DNA from: Thalassobacillus devorans
GTDB taxonomy: Bacteria > Bacillota > Bacilli > Bacillales > Halobacillaceae
Length of the DNA: 64,000 nt
Direction of reading: 5' to 3'
NCBI RefSeq assembly: GCF_011761345.1
Contig: NZ_JAASRY010000001.1
Location: forward strand, 1,415,683-1,479,682
Shown: positions 55,835 through 64,000 of the stretch, in pieces
Numbering within the stretch: the first letter of the stretch is position 1
Layout of the letters: each line of letters starts with the position of its first letter
Program-made: the position numbers and the translations under genes
The notes under the pieces: model-generated
Databases searched by the model: none
What the model was told of the DNA's origin: nothing
The model's input: only the letters and a program-made list of their open reading frames with translations

Positions 55835-55890
55835 TATATGCAAGAGGGAATCATTGTAAAAAAGAGCTGCTGGCTGAACCTCAATAGAAA

Positions 55891-55917
55891 AAACCCGGCA
55901 AAAGACATTGCCAGGCT
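55891..55917 (-). terminator. Terminator after yqjQ
   Basis: CCTGGCAA and TTGCCGGG pair on the minus strand and run into TTTTTTC, overlapping the yqjQ stop region. Confidence 0.8.
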
Positions 55918-56710
55918 ATTTTTTATTGAATTGTTTGTGGAGGAGTTTTTCTGTCAAGCCAGGGAATTGGTAGTGCAGCTTACTACCCGCTTCCATCCAG
56001 ACCGGAAGATTGATTTCCCTGCTCGGTCTGAATAATTGCTTAACGATCCGATTGGCAACCCGGTTAGCGTCAAGCATCCATGAATCCACAGCATTACGGT
56101 AAGCACCTGAAGGATCAGCCTGGTCGAAGAAACCAGTGCGGACAGGACCAAGGTTTACTCCTGTGACCAATATGCCCTGAGGCTCCGCTTCCAGGCGCAA
56201 AGCATTGGTGAAGCCCAATACAGCATGTTTCGTTGCGGCATAAACGGCAGACTTAGGTGTCGCCATCTTTCCTGACTGGGAAGCTATGTTGACGATGTGC
56301 CCGGATTCCTGCTCTATCATCCGGGGGAGCACCTGGTGTGTCATTCTTAGCAAAGAGGTAATATTCACCTGGATCATCCGGTTGATATCTTCCCATTCAG
56401 ACTCAGCGAAATAGTCAAAGATGCCCATCCCGGCATTGTTGATTAGAGCATCAATCGATTCATGTTCCGCTAAAATTTGTTCACTGATCCCTTTCGATTC
56501 TGTATCTCTGCTAAAGTCAGCCTGATACCAGTGGCACGAGACATCGAATTTTTCTTTCAATATGTTCGCTGTTGTCTCCAGCTTATCAGCAGAACGGGCT
56601 ACCAGGATAGGACTTCCTCCGTTCCTGGCAACATGAATGGCAATATACCTACCGATTCCCCCGGATGCTCCGGTAATCAATACTTTCTTCTCTTTTAAGA
56701 AGGGATTCAT
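55916..56710 (-). CDS. yqjQ: Short-chain dehydrogenase YqjQ
   Basis: A 264-residue classical SDR with the cofactor motif TGASGGIG, NNAGMG, and catalytic Ser and YAATK. An Arg after the first strand (ARSADK) suggests NADP(H). Substrate unknown. Coupled to yqjP by a four-base overlap. Confidence 0.92.
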   Translation of the reverse strand: MNPFLKEKKVLITGASGGIGRYIAIHVARNGGSPILVARSADKLETTANILKEKFDVSCHWYQADFSRDTESKGISEQILAEHESIDALINNAGMGIFDYFAESEWEDINRMIQVNITSLLRMTHQVLPRMIEQESGHIVNIASQSGKMATPKSAVYAATKHAVLGFTNALRLEAEPQGILVTGVNLGPVRTGFFDQADPSGAYRNAVDSWMLDANRVANRIVKQLFRPSREINLPVWMEAGSKLHYQFPGLTEKLLHKQFNKK

Positions 56711-57684
56711 AGATGAGAACCCTCCAGGTTTTGATAAAGAATCACACCATCATCCACGCTTGCTTTCACAGCTTTTATGTCCTCCAGATAATCAAGCTGA
56801 CCAATGGTTTCAGACATGGTAAGACCGAATTGTTTCTCGTATTGGTTCGGAAACAAACAAGCGCAAATCTGGAAAATATTCATCTCTGCCTCTCCAATGA
56901 TTTCCCGCACTTTAGTCGCCCGTTTTTCCTGACTCTCTAAACGCCGGTTAATCAAGTGGGCCGCGTTAGTGAATGTCTTTCCATGCCCGGGGTAGACATG
57001 TTCAATATCATACGAAAGCAATTTTTTTAAGGAGCTGCGATACTGGAGCATCGGCTTAGGTCTCTCTTCACCAGGTTGATAAGGTGGCTCAAGCAACGGA
57101 TTAGGAGAGATATGTTCAAGCAAATGATCGCCTCCCAGCAGAGCTCCGTCCTTTTCGCGATAAAAAGACAAGTGACTCTGTGCGTGGCCAGGTGTAGCAA
57201 TTACTTCCCATTCTTCATGTCCAGGCAGGGAGTCGCCTTCAAGTATCATGCTGGTGAGATTCCCTTTTGCTACATCACCAAGAGGGTTGCGCAGTTGTTT
57301 CAAAAAGCGGAGGTATTGCTCCGGGACCCCTGCCTGGTGATATAAAGCCTGGAAAAAGTTTTGGTAATGCTGCAAGAAATCTGGTTCTCTCTTAAGCCAT
57401 TGATCGACTTGAGGATGAGCGACCACTTCTTCAAGACGTGGAAAATACTCAATCAGACCGATATGGTCGGGATGATGATGAGTCAAAACTACCTGTTCAA
57501 TATCTTTTGGTTCATAACCAATCTGCTTCAATTGATAAACAAACGCAGCCCAGGCTTCATCGGTCTTCACCCCTGCGTCAATAATTGAGAGACGTTCTCC
57601 TTCCATTACATAAATATGGACATCCCCTACCGCATAAGGAGTAGGTACGGTTATTTGACTGATTTTTTGCTTCACGATAGTCAT
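56707..57684 (-). CDS. yqjP: Metallo-beta-lactamase-fold hydrolase YqjP
   Basis: A 325-residue MBL-fold protein with zinc-site LTHHHPDHIGL, a later TPGHAQSHLSF and LGGDHLL and YPGHGKTF, all ligands present. A C-terminal helical domain of about 90 residues follows. A hydrolase of unknown substrate. Confidence 0.91.
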   Translation of the reverse strand: MTIVKQKISQITVPTPYAVGDVHIYVMEGERLSIIDAGVKTDEAWAAFVYQLKQIGYEPKDIEQVVLTHHHPDHIGLIEYFPRLEEVVAHPQVDQWLKREPDFLQHYQNFFQALYHQAGVPEQYLRFLKQLRNPLGDVAKGNLTSMILEGDSLPGHEEWEVIATPGHAQSHLSFYREKDGALLGGDHLLEHISPNPLLEPPYQPGEERPKPMLQYRSSLKKLLSYDIEHVYPGHGKTFTNAAHLINRRLESQEKRATKVREIIGEAEMNIFQICACLFPNQYEKQFGLTMSETIGQLDYLEDIKAVKASVDDGVILYQNLEGSHL

Positions 57685-57784
57685 CTGAATTCCTCTCTCT
57701 TACTGAATAGTCATTCATTTTAATTATACCATTGTAGCATAATTTTTCCATTCCCTCATCTTTTTTGGGATTAACGAACTTATA

Positions 57785-57819
57785 AGTTAAAAGCTGATCC
57801 GATGGTTATCGGACCAGCT
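57785..57819 (-). terminator. Terminator after yqjN
   Basis: AGCTGGTCCGAT and ATCGGATCAGCT pair on the minus strand (one G-T mismatch) and are followed by TTTTAAC. Confidence 0.75.
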
Positions 57820-57825
57820 GAAGGC

Positions 57826-59445
57826 TCAGTTTTCTAACAGCTTTTTTAATGTATATTGAAGAAGCTCTGGCAAATACTCGAAGGAATAAGTCAGTTCGAG
57901 CCGTTCTGTCCATTGATGCGGGTCCTTCCCTAACGGACCGACATTAATGACCGGCATATTCAAGGTTTTCATCACATCCTCAGGCAGTTCAAACCCCCGC
58001 CCCTGTATCGGCATCAACTTCAAAAGATCTTCAAGTGGGGAGTCAGAAGATACCGGACCTAGGAAACTCAAGTCAGACAGCCCGGCAAAATATTCGACAT
58101 TTTTCAGATCAACTCCATATGTTTGGCTGGCATATGATTGACAATCCTTCACCGTCGCTTCAATGAGCGGATCTTTTTTTGATGAAACGGATGGATAGAA
58201 CGGCGGGCTGTAAAACAGAACAATCATTGGCCCGATATCTTTACATAACGAAGCAAGATCCTGAACGAGCAGGGTAGAAAAATCACGATCCCCTTGATCC
58301 CTTTGGGAAGTCAGCAGGTTCTGACGCCTTTCTACCTCCCCTTTCCCATACCTTTTCTCAGCCTCCCGGTATAATTGTTCATAGGTCAGTACCGTCACCG
58401 TCATTTCCAGGTATTCGCGTTCCTTTTCGGAAATATAATACCCTGCCTTATCATTATAATGCTTGAGGATCTTTTCCCTCGCTCTTTCTGCTGCCGTAAG
58501 CAGCTTATCGTTTATATCTGCAATCGTCTGCTCCATATAAAGGACGTTATACATAGCCACAGCAGACTGAGGGGTCTGAACGGAGTATTCCTCTTTTAAA
58601 TCACGCTGCATCAGGCTGATTGGCGGGGGTGTCGTTTCCTCACCCACCGTTTCGATAAAATCCTCACTTAATTCCAATTCTTGCGCAAGATAACTGATCA
58701 TCAGATTAGCATTCAACCCGGCAAAGGGCTCTCCTACATGTGTTTCTTTTCCATAGCAAAGAAAACCAGGAAGCACCTTTCCGATAGAACCCGTATATAA
58801 GTAGTAAGCAGTATCACCTGGAAATTTCCGAAACATTGGTTCCCCGTTCATCGTTGCTTTAAAATTCAAGTCATGCCGTTTCTGTAATTCGTCTAATGCC
58901 GGCAAAGCCGTAAGCATTCCAAGCGAATTCACTTCCTCATCAGGGACCGCGAGTAACAAAAGATTCCCATCAAACTCTCCATTCATCGCCTTTTCCAGCA
59001 TAGATAAATGGACAGTCAGGCCTGCTTTCATGTCCATGGTTCCACGCCCAAACAACCAGTCACCTGTTTTCAGATCGTTTGCAGCTTCTTCCGGCAGCTC
59101 TTTTAGACGATGTTGTAATTCTCTGGTCAGTTCTTTTGGATGGAAGGCCAGATTTTGAAAGGAACCATAATCTTCAATCCCCACCACATCTACATGGGAG
59201 AGCAGTACGATTGTATCTTTTGCTTCCGGTTTTTTTACTAGAGCAGTCAAGAGCTGACGCCCATCCTTTAAAGGATAGGTTTGCAAAAGGTCAGGATTTT
59301 CCTTGAAATAGGGTTTTGTCGCTAATAGGTGCTGCAGATATTCAATGATAGCAATTTCATTATTACTACCTGTAATACTAGGATAGTTGACAAGGGAACA
59401 TAATAGGTCCGTCAACTGCTCTTTTGTCTTCCATTGGGTTTCCAT
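57826..59445 (-). CDS. yqjN: M20 family metallopeptidase YqjN (RocB-like)
   Basis: A 539-residue zinc-dependent amidohydrolase or peptidase. Metal-binding motifs include LLSHVDVVG, RGTMDMKAGL and VPDEEVNSLG. The large size places it with the RocB/YqjN branch, linked to arginine or peptide use. GGAG precedes the ATG. Divergent from the glycerophosphodiesterase gene. Confidence 0.9.
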   Translation of the reverse strand: METQWKTKEQLTDLLCSLVNYPSITGSNNEIAIIEYLQHLLATKPYFKENPDLLQTYPLKDGRQLLTALVKKPEAKDTIVLLSHVDVVGIEDYGSFQNLAFHPKELTRELQHRLKELPEEAANDLKTGDWLFGRGTMDMKAGLTVHLSMLEKAMNGEFDGNLLLLAVPDEEVNSLGMLTALPALDELQKRHDLNFKATMNGEPMFRKFPGDTAYYLYTGSIGKVLPGFLCYGKETHVGEPFAGLNANLMISYLAQELELSEDFIETVGEETTPPPISLMQRDLKEEYSVQTPQSAVAMYNVLYMEQTIADINDKLLTAAERAREKILKHYNDKAGYYISEKEREYLEMTVTVLTYEQLYREAEKRYGKGEVERRQNLLTSQRDQGDRDFSTLLVQDLASLCKDIGPMIVLFYSPPFYPSVSSKKDPLIEATVKDCQSYASQTYGVDLKNVEYFAGLSDLSFLGPVSSDSPLEDLLKLMPIQGRGFELPEDVMKTLNMPVINVGPLGKDPHQWTERLELTYSFEYLPELLQYTLKKLLEN

Positions 59446-59524
59446 CTTGATCCACTCCTTTAAATTGACTTTTACTAGTAAATGTCACACAATCAAAAAG
59501 AGTAGATAGCGAGAGGTGACATAA

Positions 59525-60256
59525 TTGGGAACTTTGATTTATGCCCATAGAGGCGCCAGTAAACTTGCCCCCGAAAATACCATGCCGGCGTTTGAATTAG
59601 CCCACCAGGCAGGTGCAGATGGTATTGAAACGGATGTCCAGCTGACTAAAGATGGTGTTCCGGTTTTGATTCATGATGAGAATGTGCGTCGCACCACAAA
59701 TGGTACCGGTTTCGTTCAGGATTATACATATGAAGAAATAAAAAAGCTGGATGCAGGCAGCTGGTTTTCCACGAAATTTTCAGATACACCTATTGTAACA
59801 TTAGAAGAATTTTTAGAGTGGGTACAGGACAAATCTATGGTGTTAAATATCGAGCTTAAAAACAATGTAATTGATTATAAAAATATGGAGCGAATCGTTT
59901 ATGACCTTCTACAGGCCTACCAGTTACTTGATCAAACGGTCGTTTCCTCATTCAATCCCGACAGTATGAAACGGATGAAGGAAATCGATCCAAAGGTGGC
60001 AACGGCCTTTTTAACTTCTCAAAAGCTCCCTGACCTGTTTGGATATTTAAAAAGGTTACAGGTGGATGGGTTACATGTAAAGTATCGGCTGCTGAACAAA
60101 AAACTGGCAGAGAATTGTATGCAGCAAAACCTGGCCTTGCGAAGCTACACGGTAAACCGCCCTGCCCAAATGAAAAAGTGTTTTAAGCTTAAATGTGAAG
60201 GCATTTTTACAGATGTGCCCCACTTGGCTAAAGAATACCGTGAGTTATATCAATAA
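59525..60256 (+). CDS. Glycerophosphodiester phosphodiesterase
   Basis: A 243-residue cytoplasmic GDPD: HRGASKLAPENT, ADGIETDVQLTKDGVPVLIHDE and NIELKN give the full metal and catalytic set (two His, Glu residues and Asp). It releases glycerol 3-phosphate from deacylated phospholipids. It starts at a TTG after GAGAGGTGA. No signal peptide, unlike GlpQ. Confidence 0.92.
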   Translation: MGTLIYAHRGASKLAPENTMPAFELAHQAGADGIETDVQLTKDGVPVLIHDENVRRTTNGTGFVQDYTYEEIKKLDAGSWFSTKFSDTPIVTLEEFLEWVQDKSMVLNIELKNNVIDYKNMERIVYDLLQAYQLLDQTVVSSFNPDSMKRMKEIDPKVATAFLTSQKLPDLFGYLKRLQVDGLHVKYRLLNKKLAENCMQQNLALRSYTVNRPAQMKKCFKLKCEGIFTDVPHLAKEYRELYQ

Positions 60257-60287
60257 TCAAAAACATACGTCATAAAGGAGAGATAGC

Positions 60288-61307
60288 ATGGAATCAAAAC
60301 TATTTTCCCCATATAGGATAAAAGACGTCACACTAAAAAATAGAATCGTCATGTCCCCGATGTGTATGTATTCTTCCGACACGCAGGACGGTAAGGCTGC
60401 TCCCTTCCACTTTGCGCACTATGAAAGCCGTGCTGCCGGACAAGCCGGTCTTGTCATGACGGAAGCTACTGCTGTGGTCCCGGAAGGGAGAATTTCCTAT
60501 GAAGACCTTGGCATATGGAGCGATGAACATATAGCAGGATTAAAGCAAATCAATGAAGGGATACACCGTCACGGTGCTGCTTCTGCCATCCAGCTTGCCC
60601 ATGCCGGGAGAAAAGCTGATCTGAAAGATCCTATTTATGGACCCAGTCCGCTCCCTTTTAATGAACAGTTGCAAACTCCGAATGAGATGTCCCTGGAAGA
60701 TATCCAAAATGTAATCACCGCTTTTAAAAATGCTGCCAGAAGAGCTGATGAAAGTGGATTTGATATCATCGAACTCCATGGCGCCCATGGCTACTTGATC
60801 AATGAATTCTTATCTCCTCTTACTAATAAACGAAGCGATAATTATGGAGGTTCTACAGAAAACCGCTACCGTTTTCTGAGAGAAGTGATTACAGCTGTCC
60901 AAGAAGTATGGAATGGCCCTTTGTTCGTTAGGATTTCAGGGAATGAATATCATGAAGAGGGTAATACGATGAAAGATTTTCTTTACTATGCTGGAGAGAT
61001 GAAAAAGCAGGGTATTGACTTGATTGATGTCAGTTCAGGCGGAGTAGTGCCAGCTCCCATCCATCCATTTCCCGGGTACCAATTATCGTACGCGGAGGAA
61101 ATCAAACGCAGGACCGCGATTCCCACAGGAGCGGTGGGGCTAATAACACACGGAATTCAAGCAGAAGAGATTGTTCAAAACGAACGCGCTGAGCTGGTAT
61201 TCATCGGTCGCGCTCTATTGCGAAATCCTTACTGGCCGAGACAGGCAGCTGAAGAGTTAGGATTCACCCTTGAAGGACCCCGCCAATATGCAAGGGCATG
61301 GAAATAA
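60288..61307 (+). CDS. namA: NADPH dehydrogenase NamA (old yellow enzyme YqjM)
   Basis: A 339-residue FMN ene-reductase. MSPMCMYSS holds the Cys that tunes [22 protein letters not shown] has the substrate-binding His pair, and [13 protein letters not shown] the phosphate site. It reduces activated alkenes and is oxidative-stress linked in B. subtilis. Start after AAAGGAGAG. Confidence 0.96.
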   Translation: MESKLFSPYRIKDVTLKNRIVMSPMCMYSSDTQDGKAAPFHFAHYESRAAGQAGLVMTEATAVVPEGRISYEDLGIWSDEHIAGLKQINEGIHRHGAASAIQLAHAGRKADLKDPIYGPSPLPFNEQLQTPNEMSLEDIQNVITAFKNAARRADESGFDIIELHGAHGYLINEFLSPLTNKRSDNYGGSTENRYRFLREVITAVQEVWNGPLFVRISGNEYHEEGNTMKDFLYYAGEMKKQGIDLIDVSSGGVVPAPIHPFPGYQLSYAEEIKRRTAIPTGAVGLITHGIQAEEIVQNERAELVFIGRALLRNPYWPRQAAEELGFTLEGPRQYARAWK

Positions 61308-61318
61308 AAAATTCTCAA

Positions 61319-61355
61319 AAAGATCCGTCCAATTCTTTGGCACGGATCTTTCTTT
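61319..61355 (+). terminator. Terminator after namA
   Basis: AAAGATCCGT and ACGGATCTTT pair around a 13-base loop and are followed by CTTTCT. Confidence 0.7.
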
Positions 61356-61409
61356 CTACGTGTCACGTGGCTTAGCCAGTGATAAGATAGCGGTATAGGA
61401 GGAAAGAAT

Positions 61410-62339
61410 ATGGAATTATTTTTTCTCGGGACCGGTTCCGGCGTCCCTTCAAAAGAACGGAACGTTTCCGCATTAGCACTGCAGATGCTTCAAGAACGGC
61501 AGAGTACCTGGCTGTTCGACTGCGGGGAATCCACCCAGCACCAGATCCTGCGTACCAATATCCGGCCGCGCCGGGTAGAAAAAATATTCATTACCCACCT
61601 TCATGGCGACCATATTTACGGACTGCCAGGTTTTTTGAGCAGCCGTTCTTTTCAGGGTGGAGAAACCCCCTGTACAATATATGGCCCAAAAGGGTTGAAG
61701 GAATACATTACGATAAGTCTCCGTGTCAGTGGAACAAGGCTTACCTATCCCCTTGAAATTGTCGAAGTGATGGATGAACAGACAATTTTTGAGGATGAAG
61801 GGATTACTGTAAAGAGCGTGCCGCTAGAACACGGGCTTGAAAGTTTCGGATATATTATCCAGGAAAAAGATCAGCCCGGGGAACTCCTGCCGGAAAAACT
61901 GAAGGCTGCAGGCATTTCCCCTGGACCTATTTACCAAAAAATAAAAAAGAATGAAACGACGGAGCTGACTGATGGCAGGGTTATTCGCAGGAAGGATTAT
62001 CTCGGTCCTGTTAAGGCAGGAAGAAAAATCGCCATTCTTGGGGATACCCGGTACCTGGAAAGATTGGCAGATATTTTGAAGCATGCCGATATTCTTGTCC
62101 ACGAAGCCACGTTTGCTGGTGATGATGAAAAATTGGCCCATGCGTACTTCCATTCTACTACACGCCAGGCGGCAAACCTTGCCAAACTTGCTGAGGTGAA
62201 GCAATTGATTATCAGCCACATATCTTCCAGGTATCAGGGAGATAAAGTTAAGGATTTGTTGCGGGAAGCACAGGAAATCTTCCCTGATACAGAAATCGCC
62301 TATGACTTTTACCACCACCCTGTCCCGGCTAACAAGTAA
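61410..62339 (+). CDS. rnz: Ribonuclease Z
   Basis: A 309-residue tRNA 3'-processing endonuclease (long-bacterial type, same length as B. subtilis Rnz). The zinc-site [12 protein letters not shown] (near 63), LGDTRY and HEATF motifs and the flexible exosite arm (about 150-190) are recognised. AGGAGG precedes the start. Confidence 0.96.
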   Translation: MELFFLGTGSGVPSKERNVSALALQMLQERQSTWLFDCGESTQHQILRTNIRPRRVEKIFITHLHGDHIYGLPGFLSSRSFQGGETPCTIYGPKGLKEYITISLRVSGTRLTYPLEIVEVMDEQTIFEDEGITVKSVPLEHGLESFGYIIQEKDQPGELLPEKLKAAGISPGPIYQKIKKNETTELTDGRVIRRKDYLGPVKAGRKIAILGDTRYLERLADILKHADILVHEATFAGDDEKLAHAYFHSTTRQAANLAKLAEVKQLIISHISSRYQGDKVKDLLREAQEIFPDTEIAYDFYHHPVPANK

Positions 62340-62352
62340 GGAGGAATGTTCG

Positions 62353-63723
62353 ATGTCCATCATCTCGAAAGCAACAGCAGATCAAAAAGATTTTTTTCGC
62401 CAAGGTCACACCAAGCCATACGAGTTTCGTCTCGCTCAATTAAAAAAACTGAAAAAGATGCTGAAAAAGTGGGAGCCTGCTATTCTTGAAGCGGTAAATG
62501 CCGACTTGAATAAATCAGAGTACGAGGCTTACACTACCGAAGTCGGCTTCCTCTATAGTGAGATTGATGACCATATGAAACACTTGGAAGAATGGATGGA
62601 ACCAATTGAAGTTAAAACTCCTCTTACTCATAAAGGCTCGAAAAATTATATCATAAAAGAACCCTATGGAAATGTACTCGTTATCGCTCCATGGAACTAT
62701 CCGATCAACCTGGCTTTCGCTCCGGTCATCGGAGCCATAGCTGCTGGCAATACTGTGATTCTGAAGCCATCCGAGCTTACCCCGAAGGTTTCTTCGCTGC
62801 TGGAGGAAATGGTCGCTGAAACCTTTGAACCTGGTTTCTTCACCGTCATCGAAGGTGGAAAAGAAACAAGTCAGGCATTGCTCGACCAACGGTTTGATTA
62901 CATCTTCTTCACCGGGAGCATTCCAGTCGGAAAAATTGTGATGGAAAAAGCGAGTAAGCACCTGACACCGGTCACTCTCGAACTTGGCGGAAAAAGTCCC
63001 GCAATCGTCCATAAAGATGCCAAACTTGACCTGGCTGCCAAACGGATTGTCTGGGGAAAGTTTACAAACGCAGGCCAGACCTGCATCGCACCTGATTTCC
63101 TTTATATTCACCAGGATGTGAAAGATAAACTGTTAGCTAAGATTAATAAGCATATAGAGAGCATGTACGGAAAGAATCCATTGAAAAACCCGGATTTCAC
63201 CAGTATCGTCTCCAGCGGACACTTTGACCGATTAACTGACTTTCTGGATAATGGCCAAATTTTCACTGGCGGCCGAACCGATCGGGAACGATTAATCATC
63301 GAACCTACCATCATAGATAATATCAGTTGGACTGACCCAGTCATGGAAGAAGAAATATTCGGCCCGATCCTGCCGGTACTGACCTTTGAGAATCTAACCG
63401 AAGCAGTGGATAACCTTCAAGATAAAGAGAAACCCTTAGCTCTCTACTACTTCGGCCAAAAAGAAAAACAGCAGAAATTCGTGACGGAAACGCTATCCTT
63501 TGGCGGCGGTTGTATCAATGACACCCTCTATCATATTGCTAACCCTCACCTTCCCTTCGGCGGGGTCGGCAGCAGCGGCATGGGGGCTTATCATGGGAAA
63601 GCAAGTTTTGAGACATTCTCCCATCAAAAGAGTATGACAAAGCAAACAACCAAATTCGACTACAGCATCCGCTACCCAGGCTCAAAAATAGGATTGAAAA
63701 TCATCAAAAAATTACTGAAATAG
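62353..63723 (+). CDS. Class 3 aldehyde dehydrogenase (YwdH-like)
   Basis: A 456-residue NAD(P)-dependent dehydrogenase of the ALDH3 subfamily: APWNYPINLAF, FTGSIPVGKIV, catalytic Glu in LELGGKSP and Cys in NAGQTCIAPDF. The substrate is probably a medium- or long-chain aldehyde. Start ATG 62353 after GGAGG, 13 bases beyond the rnz stop, so it is co-transcribed with rnz. The C-terminus is a short basic amphipathic tail. Confidence 0.92.
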   Translation: MSIISKATADQKDFFRQGHTKPYEFRLAQLKKLKKMLKKWEPAILEAVNADLNKSEYEAYTTEVGFLYSEIDDHMKHLEEWMEPIEVKTPLTHKGSKNYIIKEPYGNVLVIAPWNYPINLAFAPVIGAIAAGNTVILKPSELTPKVSSLLEEMVAETFEPGFFTVIEGGKETSQALLDQRFDYIFFTGSIPVGKIVMEKASKHLTPVTLELGGKSPAIVHKDAKLDLAAKRIVWGKFTNAGQTCIAPDFLYIHQDVKDKLLAKINKHIESMYGKNPLKNPDFTSIVSSGHFDRLTDFLDNGQIFTGGRTDRERLIIEPTIIDNISWTDPVMEEEIFGPILPVLTFENLTEAVDNLQDKEKPLALYYFGQKEKQQKFVTETLSFGGGCINDTLYHIANPHLPFGGVGSSGMGAYHGKASFETFSHQKSMTKQTTKFDYSIRYPGSKIGLKIIKKLLK

Positions 63724-63728
63724 TAGAA

Positions 63729-63843
63729 CAAAAGCGCAAGCGCCTTGCTCACCCCCGACAAGCTTAAGACAAGCCTCGCCGTGACGTTTTTGGTCACAGA
63801 GAGGATTGACTTAAGACCTCGAGGGGGTAGGCGCTGGAGCTGG
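63729..63843. repeat. Long palindromic intergenic repeat
   Basis: A highly structured element: GCGCCT near the left and AGGCGC near the right pair, as do CCCCCGA/TCGAGGGGG, CTTAAG/CTTAAG and GTGAC/GTCAC around GTTTTTG. It matches a type of intergenic repeat that I recall from many Bacillaceae chromosomes (bcr-like). Distinct from the cloverleaf family. Confidence 0.75.
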
Positions 63844-64000
63844 ATGGGACAAACCACTTAAAGTTACCCAAAAAAGAAAATTTTATAATTTCCTAGACAA
63901 TAAATAAAGAGGCTGTCCCAAAAGTCCTCTTTAAAATGAAAAAACCACGAAGAAATTGTTTTTCTTCGTGGTTTTTTCATTGTGAGCTTATTTCCTCCCC
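63844..64000. mobile_element. Probable insertion-sequence end, cut by window edge
   Basis: GAGGCTGTCCCAAAAG (63909-63924) resembles the terminal inverted repeat of IS1182-like elements in Firmicutes, and is followed by a strong hairpin, ACCACGAAGAA (63944-63954) with TTCTTCGTGGT (63962-63972) flanked by A and T runs. A transposase gene would lie beyond the edge, so this is unconfirmed. Confidence 0.4.

Overview
The window is chromosomal DNA from an endospore-forming member of the Bacillaceae. It carries sleB-ypeB, cotJABC, dacB-spmAB, the spoVA and spoIIA-sigF operons, dacF and spoIIM. The housekeeping proteins read as close homologues of Bacillus subtilis proteins (GudB, SpoIIAB, SigX and Fer are near line-by-line matches), and gene order follows the B. 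subtilis segment from yqj through spoIIA/spoVA, res and ypb to ypf, in inverted orientation. The large structured intergenic repeats recall those I associate with halophilic genera such as Halobacillus or Virgibacillus, but that genus-level guess rests on memory only. No tRNA, rRNA, CRISPR array or prophage was seen.

Layout. 1-9.7 kb: a PilZ-type ypfA start cut by the left edge, ypeB-sleB, prsW, an asparaginase, ypdA (bacillithiol disulfide reductase), gudB, ddl and mecB, broken by two blocks of structured repeats. 9.8-17.3 kb: a B12-binding MerR (CarH/LitR-like) regulator, ypbG, a CBS-ACT protein, cotJABC, ypbD-recQ-ypbB and fer. 17.4-27.6 kb: sigX-rsiX, a cobalamin-riboswitch-controlled lipoprotein plus ECF S component, resDE, resABC and rluB. 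27.8-36.5 kb: spmAB-dacB, ypuI, a conserved hypothetical gene, scpAB, ypuF, ribT, a tiny membrane ORF, an M50-like protease, ppiB and lysA. 36.7-44.1 kb: spoVA operon (no spoVAEa), sigF-spoIIAB-spoIIAA and dacF. 44.3-52.2 kb: pdp-punA-drm nucleoside salvage, xerD, yqzK, fur, spoIIM, an EndoQ-type nuclease and nudF. 52.3-63.7 kb: an aldo/keto reductase, a third repeat block, yqkE-yqkB, a Y-family polymerase, yqjQ-yqjP, yqjN, then a rightward cluster of a glycerophosphodiesterase, namA, rnz and an aldehyde dehydrogenase. The right edge holds a long palindromic repeat and what looks like the end of an insertion sequence.

How the genes work together. Several blocks form coherent programmes: sporulation and germination (spoIIA, spoVA, spm/dac, sleB), cytochrome c biogenesis with its redox two-component system (res), chromosome segregation (scpAB, xerD), deoxynucleoside salvage, and cobalamin biology, where a B12 riboswitch controls a putative B12 uptake pair and an adenosylcobalamin-type photoreceptor regulator lies 9 kb away.

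The least explained material is a family of cloverleaf-like intergenic repeats in three blocks. Their outer stems differ in sequence between copies but stay complementary, and the blocks are bounded by short inverted repeats. Regulatory sites legible in the sequence include a SigX-type autoregulatory promoter, a SigG-type spoVA promoter, PerR-like boxes next to a consensus fur promoter, candidate CarH operators, a cre-like site before gudB and a degenerate SOS box before the Y-family polymerase.
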